DNA from: Akkermansia muciniphila
GTDB lineage: Bacteria > Verrucomicrobiota > Verrucomicrobiia > Limisphaerales > UBA9464
Assembly: GCA_945900455.1 (NCBI GenBank)
Contig: CAMDJH010000010.1
Location: 1-48,115, forward strand
Direction of reading: 5' to 3'
DNA: 48,115 nucleotides
The first letter of the stretch is position 1, and every line of letters starts with the position of its first letter. Position numbers and translations under genes: made by a program. Positions 25,425 to 35,264 of the stretch are shown in pieces. Below the pieces are notes generated by a model, which saw nothing but the letters and a program-made list of their open reading frames with translations, was not told where the DNA came from and did not search any database.

Positions 25425-26312
25425 TTAAAACTTCCGTGCCCAAGGGTTTTCGGAAAGGATTTCAGAAAGAAACTGCAATCGCGAACGAACTGCAAGCGTC
25501 GCCTCTTCCACGGACTCGCTGGCCAGCCGAAAAACACACCCGCCCTTCAACGGGCTAACGCTTTGAATCAACGCCCCACGTCGATGCACGGGGATGGATT
25601 CAATGTCCGCCACGTGGGCGTTTGCGAAGGGTTGCAGGCTTTCACCCAGGATCAGCATCATCGCAACACAATTGAAACGGCCAAGCCGATGAGATCCCGC
25701 AAGCGCGCCGTCCGGTGGATCCAGACGAAGGCTATCCACAAAGATCCGTTCTCCATTCACTCGCACTTCATTGCGACTTTCATAGCCGTCGAACTGCCAG
25801 CGTTCCCCCCGGGCACTGCGCCCCGAAGTTACCCAATCGAGGAGGACCAATCCGGCACCGGGCGCAAGGTTGAAGCATTGGCGCTGCACAAATCGAGAAC
25901 CCGCAAACGGTTGTACCGGGTCCGGAGCGAGAACCAGAAGGGAACCCGGATCGAGCCGCGCATCGAGACGGTGGCCGCACGGCAGCATCCCTGGGTTTCG
26001 ATAGATCTTTGTGGAAGACTGGGTCCCGACATAGCACCGCGTGTTCGCTCCCAAGTGCATATTGAGATGAGTTTGGTCCCCGGCAACCATGCCGCCGCCA
26101 AAACTGCTGAGGCAGGCCCACACCGAGGGACCACGGCTTTTCGGTATCAGCAGCTTGAGCGGCGAGGTCGCCCAGACGGACGTCACCGTGCTGGCGCCAC
26201 GGATGGATTGCACCGTGATTCCTCCTCGCCCGGAAGATTCTCGTTGCGGGACGAACGAGGCCGCCTCGTCCACCACGGGCCGTGTCGCGAAGGCGGTGCG
26301 TTGCCGCGTCAT
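25425..26312 (-). CDS. ureD: Urease accessory protein UreD
   Basis: UreD binds apo-urease and forms the nickel-transfer channel with UreF. The 295-residue product from ATG 26312 (MTRQRTAFATRPVVDEAASF) has family blocks GGITVQSIRGAS, KLLIPKSRGPSVWACLSSFGGG, GDQTHLNMHLG, TQSSTKIYRNP and LAPDPVQPFAGSRFVQRQ. An upstream start at 26420 lies wholly in urtE and is rejected. The start overlaps the urtE stop by four bases (ATGA), which couples urea import and urease assembly in translation. Its stop is three bases before ureAB. Confidence 0.95.
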   Translation of the reverse strand: MTRQRTAFATRPVVDEAASFVPQRESSGRGGITVQSIRGASTVTSVWATSPLKLLIPKSRGPSVWACLSSFGGGMVAGDQTHLNMHLGANTRCYVGTQSSTKIYRNPGMLPCGHRLDARLDPGSLLVLAPDPVQPFAGSRFVQRQCFNLAPGAGLVLLDWVTSGRSARGERWQFDGYESRNEVRVNGERIFVDSLRLDPPDGALAGSHRLGRFNCVAMMLILGESLQPFANAHVADIESIPVHRRGALIQSVSPLKGGCVFRLASESVEEATLAVRSRLQFLSEILSENPWARKF

Positions 26313-27004
26313 ACCGTGAGATGTCGTTTGACAACTTCCTCGTTCAGATGCGCGATTGCCCCCCCTGCCACGACCGCCCCCCGGTCCATGATGAAGAACC
26401 GGTCGGCGACGCCCAGGCAAAAATCAACGTATTGTTCGACGAGAAGAATGCTGATTTTGCCCTCGCGCTTGATGCGAAGAAGCGTTTCTCCGATCTGATC
26501 GATGATATTGGGCTGGATGCCTTCCGTCGGCTCATCGAGCAGCAGTACTCGAGGACGCGTCAGCAAAGCCCTGGCGATCGCGAGTTGTTGCTGCTGACCC
26601 CCGCTTAAGACGCCGCCCTTTCGCGAGAGCATCTCGCCCAATACGGGAAAGAGCTCGAGAACCCGGTCTAATTCATCCTGCCCCTCCGAACCATGGACCA
26701 CCTGGCTCAGGCGGAGGTTTTCTCCCACGGTCAGATTCGGGAAAATATCCCGCCCCTGCGGAACATACCCGATGCCACGCCGAGAACGCATCTCAGGTCG
26801 CATTGCCGCGAGGTCCTCTCCATTCAAAGTCACCGAACCCCCGTCCATGCGGGCGAGTCCGATAATCGCCTTGAGGGTCGTGGTCTTGCCAACGCCATTG
26901 CGCCCCATCAGGCAGACCAGGCTTTTCTCGGGAACGTCCAACGTGACGCCGCGGAGAATGCGCGACCCGTCGTACGAAACCGAAATGTCATTGAGCTGAA
27001 GCAT
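26309..27004 (-). CDS. urtE: Urea ABC transporter ATPase UrtE
   Basis: One of two ATPases of the urea importer, of the branched-chain amino acid (LivF-like) group. The 231-residue product has Walker A GRNGVGKTT, Q-loop VPQGRDIFPNL, signature LSGGQQQQLAIARAL and Walker B LLLDEPTEGIQPNII, then VEQY in place of the usual H-loop context. The IFPNLTVGENL and TEGIQPNII wording is typical of UrtE. It lies 3 bp after urtD and overlaps ureD. Together with UrtD it would power urea uptake. Confidence 0.95.
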   Translation of the reverse strand: MLQLNDISVSYDGSRILRGVTLDVPEKSLVCLMGRNGVGKTTTLKAIIGLARMDGGSVTLNGEDLAAMRPEMRSRRGIGYVPQGRDIFPNLTVGENLRLSQVVHGSEGQDELDRVLELFPVLGEMLSRKGGVLSGGQQQQLAIARALLTRPRVLLLDEPTEGIQPNIIDQIGETLLRIKREGKISILLVEQYVDFCLGVADRFFIMDRGAVVAGGAIAHLNEEVVKRHLTV

Positions 27005-27007
27005 CGA

Positions 27008-27772
27008 TCACGTCCTTTTCTTCCGACCCAAATAGGACTCGATCACGCGCTCATCGGATTGAACCTGATCGACCGTTCCCTCACAGAGGACATGTCCCTG
27101 GTGCAGCACCGTGACCTTCCGGGCAATCTGCCGGACAAAGGTCATGTCATGTTCGATCACGATAATGCTGTGTTTCCCGGCGAGACTCAGCAGCAGTTCG
27201 CCGGTCCGGGCCGTTTCTTCATCGCTCATCCCTGCGGCGGGTTCATCGACCAGCAACAACCTGGGATCCTGGGCGAGCAACATGCCAATCTCAAGCCATT
27301 GCTTTTCACCATGGGAAAGGTGCCCGGCCTGCCGATCCGCCCTGGCACCCAGTCCGACGATTTTGAGCACTCCATGAATTCGGTCCCGTTGCTCCGACGT
27401 TAGGCGGGCAAAAAGCGTGCTCCAGACGCTCCGGGGACCCGCGAGCGACAACCAGATGTTCTCAAACACGGTGTGATCACTATAGACCGATGGCGTCTGG
27501 AATTTTCTCCCCACCCCGAGACGATTGATCTCGAACTCGTTCAGGCGCGTCAGATCCGCGTCTTTCCCAAATTCGATTTTGCCACTGTCCGGACGCGTTC
27601 GGCCGGTTATCAAATCGAGCATGGTGCTCTTGCCGGCGCCATTGGGTCCGATAATAACCCGAAGCTCGCCCACATCCATGTAGAACGTAAGATCCCGGAT
27701 GGCGCGAAAGCCCTCGAACGACTTGTTCACGTTCTCGAGCAGCAGAATGAATTCGGGCGTCGGGATGCTCAT
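27008..27772 (-). CDS. urtD: Urea ABC transporter ATPase UrtD
   Basis: The second ATPase of the urea importer (LivG-like), 254 residues from ATG 27772. Motifs are Walker [11 protein letters not shown]-loop KFQTPSVY, signature [15 protein letters not shown], Walker [17 protein letters not shown] and H-loop [19 protein letters not shown] and the C-terminal [22 protein letters not shown] are typical of UrtD. The open frame goes on to 28042 inside urtC and is not used. The start overlaps the urtC stop as ATGA. Confidence 0.95.
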   Translation of the reverse strand: MSIPTPEFILLLENVNKSFEGFRAIRDLTFYMDVGELRVIIGPNGAGKSTMLDLITGRTRPDSGKIEFGKDADLTRLNEFEINRLGVGRKFQTPSVYSDHTVFENIWLSLAGPRSVWSTLFARLTSEQRDRIHGVLKIVGLGARADRQAGHLSHGEKQWLEIGMLLAQDPRLLLVDEPAAGMSDEETARTGELLLSLAGKHSIIVIEHDMTFVRQIARKVTVLHQGHVLCEGTVDQVQSDERVIESYLGRKKRT

Positions 27773-28941
27773 ACTTTGGGCAGATCGGCAGCGCCGCGGA
27801 TCGCGACCGTGTCGGAAGGGGCCGGCTTGGAGCGACGCAGGCGCTGCAGCAATCCGCGAATCTGCGCGGGCAATCCGACTAACCCCTGGGGCATGAACAG
27901 GGTTGCGCCAATAAACAACCCGCCCAAGAGGTAAAGCCACTGTTCCGCAAAGGCCCGCGTGGCATAGCTCTTCAAGGCGTTGACTCCGATGGCACCGAGG
28001 ATGGGACCCACCAGGCTGCCCCGTCCTCCCACTGCCACCCACACAACCGCTTCGAGCGACTTTTCGGGCGACATTTCGCTCGGATTAATAATCCCCACCT
28101 GCGGGACGAACAATGCGCCTCCGAGGGAACAGATCACCGCGGACAGGACGAACACAAAAAGTTTGAAATCAGGTGTTGCATAGCCAGAGAACAGAACGCG
28201 GTTCTCACTGTCCCGGATTGCCCGTTGAATCTGGCCGAATTTGGTCGACGTCAGCCACCGGCACAGAAGGTAAACCCCGAGCAAGAGGGCACCCGATGCG
28301 ATGTAGAGCCAGCGTTTTGTGGCCGGTGCGTTGATCGCGTAGCCGAGAATGAATTTAAAGTCGGTCAGCCCGTTATTTCCGCCGAAGGTAAAGTCATTGC
28401 GAAAAAACATCAATGTGGCGGCATAGGTCAACGCCTGGCTAAGTATTGAAAAATAGACACCCTTGATCCGCGCACGGAAGGCGAGGTAACCGAACACAAG
28501 GGCTACCGCAGCGGGCACCGCAATCACGGCGGCACTCGCAAACCAAAAACTGCGAAACGGAATCCAATGGGGCGGAAGTCCACCCGAAGCGGGAAATCGC
28601 TTCGGAAATTCGAGGAACACCATGAAGTCGGGAATATCCGCCTGGTACTGCCCCAAGCGTCCAATCATCAACATGAGGTGCATTCCGAGAGCGTAACCCC
28701 CGAGCGAAAAGAAAAGCGCCTGCCCCAGGCTGAGAAGGCCGGTGTAACCCCAGAGCAGGTTCACCCCCAACGCCAGGACGGCATAACACAGATATTTTCC
28801 ATAGAGCGAGATCGCGAAATTGCTAACGTGGAACGGGTTTCCAGGGGCGACGAACGCGTTCAAACAGGGAATAACAACGAGCGCAACCAGAATGATGGTT
28901 GCCAGGATGGCGGATTCCTGACGGGAGAAGAGTGGCTTCAT
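27769..28941 (-). CDS. urtC: Urea ABC transporter permease UrtC
   Basis: A LivM-like inner membrane permease of 390 residues with about ten hydrophobic segments. Diagnostic blocks are [69 protein letters not shown] and [18 protein letters not shown]. It pairs with UrtB to form the channel. ATG 28941 gives [18 protein letters not shown]; the longer frame to 29679 runs inside urtB and is discarded. The gene lies 2 bp after the urtB stop. Confidence 0.95.
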   Translation of the reverse strand: MKPLFSRQESAILATIILVALVVIPCLNAFVAPGNPFHVSNFAISLYGKYLCYAVLALGVNLLWGYTGLLSLGQALFFSLGGYALGMHLMLMIGRLGQYQADIPDFMVFLEFPKRFPASGGLPPHWIPFRSFWFASAAVIAVPAAVALVFGYLAFRARIKGVYFSILSQALTYAATLMFFRNDFTFGGNNGLTDFKFILGYAINAPATKRWLYIASGALLLGVYLLCRWLTSTKFGQIQRAIRDSENRVLFSGYATPDFKLFVFVLSAVICSLGGALFVPQVGIINPSEMSPEKSLEAVVWVAVGGRGSLVGPILGAIGVNALKSYATRAFAEQWLYLLGGLFIGATLFMPQGLVGLPAQIRGLLQRLRRSKPAPSDTVAIRGAADLPKV

Positions 28942-28943
28942 GT

Positions 28944-30617
28944 TCAACCATCGAGGCTGCGACTTCGACTGGCGAAGAGTCCCGAGGGTCGCCACTGCAG
29001 AAAGAGAATGATGGCTGCCAGGACCGTAATCTTGCCCATCACCGCGCCAAGCCAGGGTTGCAGGATTTGATCGGTAACGCCAATTCCCAACGCGGCATAA
29101 ATGGTTCCTACCAGGCTGCCAACGCCCCCCAGGACGACAACCATGAAGCAATCGAAAATATAATTCTGACCCAGGCTGGGGCCGACATTGGCAATCTGGG
29201 AAAGACACGCCCCCGCCATGCCGGCGAGCCCAGACCCGAAGGCGAACGTCATCATGTTTACCCGGTCGGTCCGCACTCCCAACGCCGCGGCCATCGGACG
29301 GTTTTGCATCACCGCCCGGATTTGGAGCCCGAGCGATGTTCGCGTCAGCAGAAGGTAGGTCAACACGACGACGAACATCGCGAATCCGATGACGAACATG
29401 CGATTGTAGGCGAGAAGTACATCCTGAATCACCAGACTGCCGCTCAGCCAACTCGGTGCGCCAACCTGCACGTTGGCGGCACCAAATATTTGGCGGATGA
29501 GCTGCTGCAGAACAAGACTCACCCCCCACGTCGCCAGGAGCGATTCCAGTGGGCGTCGATAAAGAAATCGAATGATGCCTCGTTCCAGCGCGAGGCCAAC
29601 AGCTCCCGCCGTCACAAACGAGGCGAACAGCGCGGCCACGAAAAAGGTATCGAACCCTGCCCCGGTTGCGCCAAACCATCCCTTGAATGCGTTCTGCGTC
29701 ACATAGGCGGTATAGGCCCCAATCATCATCACTTCTCCATGCGCCATGTTGATGATACCCATCAGGCCAAATGTGATGGCGAGTCCGAGTGCCGCCACCA
29801 GCAACACCGCCGCCAGACTCAGACCGCGGAACCCGGTGCCGAAGAAAGTCGCTCTCCGGATGTGGGATTGAATTTCGGCAAGCGCGGTGTCCGCTGCGTC
29901 CAGCGTCTCCCGCCCATAGAGCGCCGGATTTTCCTTCGCCTTCTTCTGCACGGATTCGAGGAAAGTGAACGCATTGACGGAACGCACCTTTCGCAGATAC
30001 TCAATCGCACCCAACCGCGTCGGAACATCATCGGAAGCCAGGTGCGTCGTGGCCACGGCCTCCGACAATGCGTGAATTACTTCAACGTCGGATTCCGTTT
30101 TCAGACGATCTTCCAGAAACGGGAGGTATTCCAGATTCTGCTCCTGCCCCAGTTTGATGGCGGCATCCCGACGCATCTTCGGGTTGGCATCCGACAGGGC
30201 AAACAGGTCGAGTGTCATCTTGATCGCACGGCGCAACTTGGAACTAGTGTCAAGTGCGGTCAGATCCGACAGTAGAAAAGTGAACGCACTGCCGGCTGCG
30301 TCCTTCAGTTGCTCTCCGTCGGCAACCCCTATTCCATGAACCCGTCCGGCGGAATCCGCCTGGGCCTCGGGCAAGAACGGAGTACGGACTTCATTCGTTT
30401 CAAAAAGATAGACACCGCCCTGTCGCCAGGCACCCAGGACCTGCTGCACCAAAGGGTCCCTCGATACCGCCAAGCCCCGGACAACTTCAATCTGCGTTGA
30501 CTCGTCGTCCGTCAACAGCGCCTCCACAAGCCGGGTCCGTTGCGAGATGTCCGCCGCATTTCCACTCATCCAGCCAAAAAGCACGGCTCCGAGGAGGGTC
30601 CAGCGCAGAAAAGTCAT
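28944..30617 (-). CDS. urtB: Urea ABC transporter permease UrtB with periplasmic N-terminal region
   Basis: The 557-residue product combines two parts. Residues 1-22 are a signal-like segment, and about 25-270 are soluble helical repeats ([54 protein letters not shown]) resembling HEAT repeats. Residues about 280-550 are a LivH-like permease with [38 protein letters not shown] and [19 protein letters not shown]. Long UrtB forms with such an N-terminal domain are known; the domain is likely in the periplasm and its role is not settled. ATG 30617 ([17 protein letters not shown]) is used instead of an upstream start. A hairpin lies between urtA and this gene. Confidence 0.93.
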   Translation of the reverse strand: MTFLRWTLLGAVLFGWMSGNAADISQRTRLVEALLTDDESTQIEVVRGLAVSRDPLVQQVLGAWRQGGVYLFETNEVRTPFLPEAQADSAGRVHGIGVADGEQLKDAAGSAFTFLLSDLTALDTSSKLRRAIKMTLDLFALSDANPKMRRDAAIKLGQEQNLEYLPFLEDRLKTESDVEVIHALSEAVATTHLASDDVPTRLGAIEYLRKVRSVNAFTFLESVQKKAKENPALYGRETLDAADTALAEIQSHIRRATFFGTGFRGLSLAAVLLVAALGLAITFGLMGIINMAHGEVMMIGAYTAYVTQNAFKGWFGATGAGFDTFFVAALFASFVTAGAVGLALERGIIRFLYRRPLESLLATWGVSLVLQQLIRQIFGAANVQVGAPSWLSGSLVIQDVLLAYNRMFVIGFAMFVVVLTYLLLTRTSLGLQIRAVMQNRPMAAALGVRTDRVNMMTFAFGSGLAGMAGACLSQIANVGPSLGQNYIFDCFMVVVLGGVGSLVGTIYAALGIGVTDQILQPWLGAVMGKITVLAAIILFLQWRPSGLFASRSRSLDG

Positions 30618-30649
30618 CCGATAAAATAGGACAGTTAGGAACGTAAGCT

Positions 30650-30687
30650 GGGAGGGGGGCAGATTGAGGAAAATCCACCCCCCACCC
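30650..30687 (-). promoter_or_regulatory. G/C-rich hairpin between urtA and urtB
   Basis: On the transcribed strand the RNA would read gggugggggg (30687-30678), an 18-base loop, then ccccccuccc (30659-30650), a 10-bp stem with one U-U mismatch. It lies 33 bp after the urtA stop and 33 bp before the urtB start. Partial termination or RNA protection would raise UrtA over the membrane parts, as binding proteins need; this is inferred. Confidence 0.5.
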
Positions 30688-30720
30688 ATTTGCGCTCAAA
30701 CACACCCGTCAGGGAAGATA

Positions 30721-31953
30721 TTATTTGGAAGAAAGAAACTTGTCGCTAAAGGGTTCCCCGGCGACCGGCCCGAGCGACTTGATAATCTTGAATTGCCCAG
30801 TGGCAAGAGTTTCACCAATGAACACTGGATTCACAAGGTGATGATTGGCCTGCATCCTCACTTCACCCGCCGGCCCCTTGAACTTCTGGCCAATCAACGC
30901 AGCGCGAACCAAATCGACATCGAACGAGCCCGCCTTCTCAACCGCCTGCTTCCACAGGTAGACCCCCATACGCGACAGGTTCATCGGGCTGCATGTCACC
31001 CGATTCTTGGGATCCACGCCGCTGACCGTGTACGCAATCCCCGACACTTTCGGCGCCTTCAGCCAATCCGAGAAATCCCGGACGAACTTCTTGTTCTCCG
31101 GCGTCTTCAAGGACATGAAATACGTCCAGCAGCCGAGATGACCGACGAGTTGCTTCGCCGGAAGACCGCGGAATTCATCCTCGGAAATCGAGAATGAGAC
31201 GACCGGGCAATTTTCGGAGGTCAACCCGGCATTGGCGAACTCCTTAAAGAAGGGGATGTTGGTATCCCCGTTCAGGGTGCTGATCACGCACGCCTTGCCG
31301 GCCGACGCAAACCGTTTGATCTCGGCGACGATTGTCTGGTAGTCGGTGTGACCAAACGGCGTATAGATTTCCACGATGTCGGAGTCGGGAATGCCCTTCA
31401 TCTTCAAATATTTTTTCAGGATCTTATTCGTGGTGCGCGGATAGACGTAGTCAGAACCTACGAGGTAGAATTTCTTCTTCCCTTCACCGAGCATGTAATC
31501 GACGGCGGGCACCGCCTGTTGGTTCACCGCTTCGGCGGTGTAAAAGATGTTCTTGGACAGCTCTTCGCCTTCATACTGGACCGGGTAAAAGAGCAGACCA
31601 TTATCCTGCTCAAACACCGGTAGCACCGATTTCCGGCTGACCGATGTCCAGCATCCAAAAACGGCGGCGACCTTGTCCTGTTCCAGCAGTTGTTTGGCCT
31701 TTTCGGCAAACAACGGCCAGTTGGATGCGGGATCGACGATCACGGGCTCGATCATCTTTCCCTTCACACCTCCGGCCTTGTTGATCTCGTCGAAAGTGAA
31801 TAGCAGGACATCCTTGAGCGATGTTTCACTGATGGCCATGGTTCCACTGAGGGAGTGGAGCACACCGACCTTGACGGTTTCGGCGGCGTGACTTTGGAAA
31901 CCCAGGAATCCTGCCAAAAGAGCAGGAAGAAGTTTAAATGAGATGTTTTTCAT
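30721..31953 (-). CDS. urtA: Urea ABC transporter substrate-binding protein UrtA
   Basis: The periplasmic urea-binding protein, 410 residues, with a signal peptide ([20 protein letters not shown], cleaved near SHA). Family blocks include [79 protein letters not shown] and [19 protein letters not shown]. These separate it from amide and leucine binding relatives. It lies between the porin (68 bp before) and urtB (103 bp after). Nitrogen control is likely from the family, but no clear NtrC or sigma-54 site was found. Confidence 0.97.
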   Translation of the reverse strand: MKNISFKLLPALLAGFLGFQSHAAETVKVGVLHSLSGTMAISETSLKDVLLFTFDEINKAGGVKGKMIEPVIVDPASNWPLFAEKAKQLLEQDKVAAVFGCWTSVSRKSVLPVFEQDNGLLFYPVQYEGEELSKNIFYTAEAVNQQAVPAVDYMLGEGKKKFYLVGSDYVYPRTTNKILKKYLKMKGIPDSDIVEIYTPFGHTDYQTIVAEIKRFASAGKACVISTLNGDTNIPFFKEFANAGLTSENCPVVSFSISEDEFRGLPAKQLVGHLGCWTYFMSLKTPENKKFVRDFSDWLKAPKVSGIAYTVSGVDPKNRVTCSPMNLSRMGVYLWKQAVEKAGSFDVDLVRAALIGQKFKGPAGEVRMQANHHLVNPVFIGETLATGQFKIIKSLGPVAGEPFSDKFLSSK

Positions 31954-32021
31954 AAGTTTAAATAGGTTTTTGAAATCGTGGGGCTGTGTTGTCAGTTTTC
32001 GGTTTTTAAGAAGTGGTGCGT

Positions 32022-33257
32022 TTAGAAAAGATACGATATGCCGGCTCCGATGAAGACCCGGTTGTCTTGCTTGCCGAATCCGTCGGTAAGCGATGTGTGA
32101 TCATACCGGATTTCCGGTTGAATCTTGATCTGGGGCAGCGGCTTGAAGTTGAGCGTGAAGGCCACGCTGGATATATCCTGGCCGCCATTGAGCGGAAAAC
32201 CCAGTGGATCCCCCGACGCGTCAACACCGTCGGGATCGCTCAGATATTCTGCCCGCACAGCCGCACTCAACTTGGGGTTAAACGCGTAGGACAACCATCC
32301 GCCCGTGGACCACACAGGGGAGGTGCTGCCGTTGATCTTGTAGCTAAAATAGTCGAGCTCGGTGCCAACATTCCAATTCTCGCCGAGCTTCGACCCGCCA
32401 AGGAGCGAAACGCCCTGAAAGACGTCGATGCTGGTGCTTTCTCGCCCGGTGAATCCCACCAGACTCAACCAGGCTGCCTCACAAGGCTTAATCCCAAGAG
32501 CCATCATGATCGTCTTGCTGTTGTTATTGTCGACGGGACCCGCGTACATGCCGTTCTGCAGCCGGACCTTCACATCCAGCCAATCGGTAAACGTGTAGCC
32601 TAACTGAGCCCCGGCAGCGGGGCCGTTCCCCGTGTAAAACCACTGATAGCCTTGAGAGAAATTGTCGTTAACCGCGCCGCCGTCGCCAGACTCGTAGTTC
32701 AGCAGCGATATCAATTCGCCCGCCTTGACATTGAGGCCGGTGCCGACGGGCACATTCATTTCGATATAGGCCTCGCGGAGATTATCAAATCCGACGGTCC
32801 CCGCGCTCGAATTGACGATGGGAGCATCCTGTCCGAATATGAGCGATGTCTTATAGGCGACGTCGAACTTTTCGGCGCTTCGTTCCACGGGTGCACTTGC
32901 GAGGGTCAACTTTACCTTATTCAAGGAGAAACTGTCGGCTTTCCGGTTCCATAGGTAACCCGGGGAGACGCCCCCGGGCGGATTCGACGTGTCGTAGAAA
33001 TAGGAGGCCGTGACAAATCCGCTCAACGTCGTGCTGGAGAGCGCCTTAACGGGCATCGAGGGAGGGGCGGTGCCAAGGATGCCTTCTTTCTTCGCCATCA
33101 ACTCCAGATTGTCGAGCCGCATCCGCAGCTCCTGGTTTTCCTTTTCGAGCTTGTCCATCTTAGGCGAGTCCTGCGCGAACGCAGGCACAATGCCTCCGAA
33201 AAGAGCGCTCGTAAGACAGAGGCGGTAGTACAGGGGTTTGGGTGATTTTAATCTCAT
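32022..33257 (-). CDS. Outer membrane beta-barrel porin
   Basis: The 411-residue product from ATG 33257 has a signal peptide ([17 protein letters not shown]) followed by a short coiled coil ([20 protein letters not shown]), then alternating beta strands to the end. The last residues GAGISYLF end in phenylalanine, the usual signal for barrel insertion. Blocks such as [15 protein letters not shown] and [19 protein letters not shown] resemble the BBP2-like outer membrane porins of this phylum. The longer frame to 33311 adds residues before the signal. It lies 68 bp upstream of urtA on the same strand, so a role in letting urea through the outer membrane is a fair inference, not shown. Confidence 0.82.
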   Translation of the reverse strand: MRLKSPKPLYYRLCLTSALFGGIVPAFAQDSPKMDKLEKENQELRMRLDNLELMAKKEGILGTAPPSMPVKALSSTTLSGFVTASYFYDTSNPPGGVSPGYLWNRKADSFSLNKVKLTLASAPVERSAEKFDVAYKTSLIFGQDAPIVNSSAGTVGFDNLREAYIEMNVPVGTGLNVKAGELISLLNYESGDGGAVNDNFSQGYQWFYTGNGPAAGAQLGYTFTDWLDVKVRLQNGMYAGPVDNNNSKTIMMALGIKPCEAAWLSLVGFTGRESTSIDVFQGVSLLGGSKLGENWNVGTELDYFSYKINGSTSPVWSTGGWLSYAFNPKLSAAVRAEYLSDPDGVDASGDPLGFPLNGGQDISSVAFTLNFKPLPQIKIQPEIRYDHTSLTDGFGKQDNRVFIGAGISYLF

Positions 33258-33763
33258 GGTTGGTTTTTGGAGTGAGAACACGGTAATGGGCCGGCTCCAC
33301 CCAGTGTGCAAAGCGGTGTACTGGGATTCGCAGCGGCTCGATCGACTCCCTCGTTAGCAACCGGGATTCCAGGACAGAAGGATTGTCTTCATCTAACCCA
33401 TGAGAGCCATTCATGTATCGTCATGCGACCTTCTAAAGCAGGCGACTCCGAGTCAGTGCAGTCAGTGTTTGAGTCCAATCTCACCGAACAACTTTCCTGG
33501 GAAAGCACTCAAATCGACATCCGCATCAGTGCGATTTCAGCTCCTTTTTTGCAGCCTGTGCAATTTTCAACAGCAGGGTGCGGTCCCAAGATTCCCGATA
33601 TTGCAGCAAGACGCTTTGACGATTTAAAGATGGAGTGGCAACGGCAGGCCTCATCCCCGCTCTCCATGAACCGACTCCATTTCCCAATTCGAGGACGAAG
33701 AACGAGCGCGACGGACGAGGACGATTTGAAGGACCCCATTGCGGCGCTTTCGCCCTCGTCCTC

Positions 33764-33791
33764 GTCCTTCGTCCGTCGTCCGTCGTCCGTC
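33764..33791. repeat. Heptamer tandem repeat
   Basis: Four copies of gtccgtc stand head to tail, the first with one mismatch (gtccttc). Just upstream the sequence ctcgtcctcgtcc repeats a related word, and its near complement occurs at 33700-33725. Confidence 0.75.
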
Positions 33792-33840
33792 GATGGCGAC
33801 GAACAGCACACCGACCTATGTGCCGGGACGCACGGAGCGC

Positions 33841-33868
33841 GGTTCATGGTCACAATTCATGTCCATTC
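33841..33868 (+). repeat. 28-bp dispersed repeat, copy 2
   Basis: It matches 7421-7448 at 25 of 28 bases, same orientation. Here it lies outside any gene, which argues that the shared aattcatgtccattc word is repeat sequence rather than a conserved start region. Confidence 0.7.
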
Positions 33869-33986
33869 TTTGGAAAACTTTCCTCCCCATGAACCGACCA
33901 TCCGGGGCGCGGATTTATCCCGCAGGACCGTCAATGCGCACAGACGCCCTGAAAGTCCCACCGCTCCGTTCGCGAATCACGCCCCT

Positions 33987-34002
33987 GCGGACTGAAGTCC
34001 GC
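33987..34002. repeat. Small palindrome gcggactgaagtccgc
   Basis: A perfect 7-bp stem with a two-base loop, followed by gctcc. It has the style of the REP-like palindromes elsewhere in the window (7350-7419, 15109-15185). Confidence 0.6.
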
Positions 34003-34102
34003 GCTCCGACCCTCGTTCACAGCTAGGGTGCGAGGAGTCCATTTGATTCCACGCGGTCAGGAATCTCGCCTACTTCCCAACATTGTGGTTTGCTGCCACT
34101 GC

Positions 34103-34858
34103 ATGGCGGCAAACAACGTAATCACCATCGACGGCGGAGCTCACACCGGAAAATCGACGGCGGCACAGCGATTGGCTGTCCAGCTTGGTTGGGACTGGGT
34201 TTCCACCGGTGCATTTTACCGCGGACTCGCCTGTGTGGCCGATGCCGCGGGAATCGCGCCCGACAACGAGGCCGCCCTCGTGGACCTGATCCGGTCGCAG
34301 GAATTCCAGGTTGTCCTTACCTCGGAGGCCACCCGCTTCAAATATCAGGGGAAAGATCTTACCGTCGAGATTTTCACACCGCGCATCGGTGACTTGACGC
34401 CCCGGATCAGCCGGCTTCCCGGAGTGAGAGCAGGTCTCTTGCAGGCTCAACGGGATCTTATCCAGGGCCGCCGGGGCCTAGTCGTCGAAGGCCGAGACTG
34501 CGGGACGGTGGTCTTTCCGGACGCGCTCTTAAAATTCTGGTTTATCGTCACGGATGAAGCGGCGGGCACGCGTTGGGCCAAGAGCCATAGCATGTCGTTT
34601 CCCGATGCCATGGAGCATATTCGCGAGCGCAATCGCCGGGATGCCGGACGGGCCACCGCCCAGATGAAACCGGCATCCGATGCCATCAGGGTGGACACCA
34701 GCGATCTGAACCCGGACGCTGTCGTGAATCTTCTGCTGCACCATTGTCAAAAGGCGGGTTTGCTCGCAGCAACGGATCGGAGTGAACCCGTTCCGGAACC
34801 CGGTGGTGGCGGGATGCGGGACAGCTGGAGCCAGCGTAACGACGGATCTTGCCGTTGA
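34103..34858 (+). CDS. cmk: Cytidylate kinase
   Basis: The enzyme phosphorylates CMP and dCMP with ATP. The 251-residue product from ATG 34103 has the P-loop IDGGAHTGKST, WVSTGAFYRGLA (the STGAFYR nucleotide-binding block), GRDCGTVVFPDA and the lid region RNRRDAGRATAQMKPASDAIRVDTSDLN. The P-loop reads GGAHTGKST where GPxGSGKST is usual, but the essential GK-ST is kept. The last 30 residues or so (from SEPVPEPGGGG) are not part of the family fold and may be read-through into non-coding sequence. An earlier start at 34028 adds unconserved residues. No ribosomal protein S1 gene follows, unlike many genomes. Confidence 0.87.
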   Translation: MAANNVITIDGGAHTGKSTAAQRLAVQLGWDWVSTGAFYRGLACVADAAGIAPDNEAALVDLIRSQEFQVVLTSEATRFKYQGKDLTVEIFTPRIGDLTPRISRLPGVRAGLLQAQRDLIQGRRGLVVEGRDCGTVVFPDALLKFWFIVTDEAAGTRWAKSHSMSFPDAMEHIRERNRRDAGRATAQMKPASDAIRVDTSDLNPDAVVNLLLHHCQKAGLLAATDRSEPVPEPGGGGMRDSWSQRNDGSCR

Positions 34859-35264
34859 GCCGACAGCCCAGGGCCCGGAGCTGGGGATGGCTAAAAAGAC
34901 CCGGAGTCTTGGTTGACGAACTTATTACGGCACTGACACCCGGTTCGACGCGATCTTGTGGGGTTGCGTACTCGCGCTGTTTTGCAACCCAGTGCTCGAC
35001 GCGCACCCACCGATTAAACCGGCAATTCGTCACGCACTGCTCGGTGCGGCGGCGGCGATACTACTCGGCTCGCAGCTATTCCGAGAAGAGTCGTTTATGG
35101 GGGCACACTCATTCCCTTTTTTCCCGACCCCATCCGCTATTCCGAAAGGCGGAAAGGGAGACGAGTAGACTATCCAGCCAGTTCCGCTCGCCGGCTCCGC
35201 CTTGACAGCCCATTCCGTTCCGGCACGCTCACTGCACCCCGCCAGCAGCTAAGGCAATCCATCC
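34859..35264. other. Intergenic region, about 405 bp
   Basis: It lies between cmk and a pseudopilin gene on the same strand. A 70-codon frame at 34956-35168 has a hydrophobic centre (LLGAAAAILLG) but no start with a ribosome site and no known features, so it is not called. No RNA gene or strong hairpin was seen. Confidence 0.5.

Larger units (their letters stand above)
33258..34102. other. Repeat-rich region without a convincing gene
   Basis: A plus-strand frame from 33306 to 33995 is open for 229 codons but its product has no family features, low-complexity stretches and reads through repeats, so it is not called. Visible elements are an arrangement of gaggacgaagaacgag and its near complement (33700-33770), four gtccgtc-type heptamers (33764-33791), the 28-bp repeat at 33841-33868 and a hairpin at 33987-34002. 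The word ccatgaaccgac occurs twice (33665 and 33888 regions). The porin promoter must lie near the left end. Confidence 0.6.

Noticed and set aside
28899..30275. Plus-strand 458-codon frame opposite urtB
   Set aside because: Opposite an intact permease gene, with Gln/His/Arg-rich product and no motif.
33290..33320. Possible sigma-54 promoter before the porin
   Set aside because: A good ttgca -12 block exists on the minus strand, but the -24 GG is GT and the rest does not match, so the site is not supported.
33306..33995. 229-codon plus-strand frame between porin and cmk
   Set aside because: It reads through tandem and inverted repeats, has no family features and no ribosome site.
34956..35168. 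70-codon frame with a hydrophobic centre
   Set aside because: No ribosome site, no conserved features, and arginine-rich ends typical of chance frames in this DNA.
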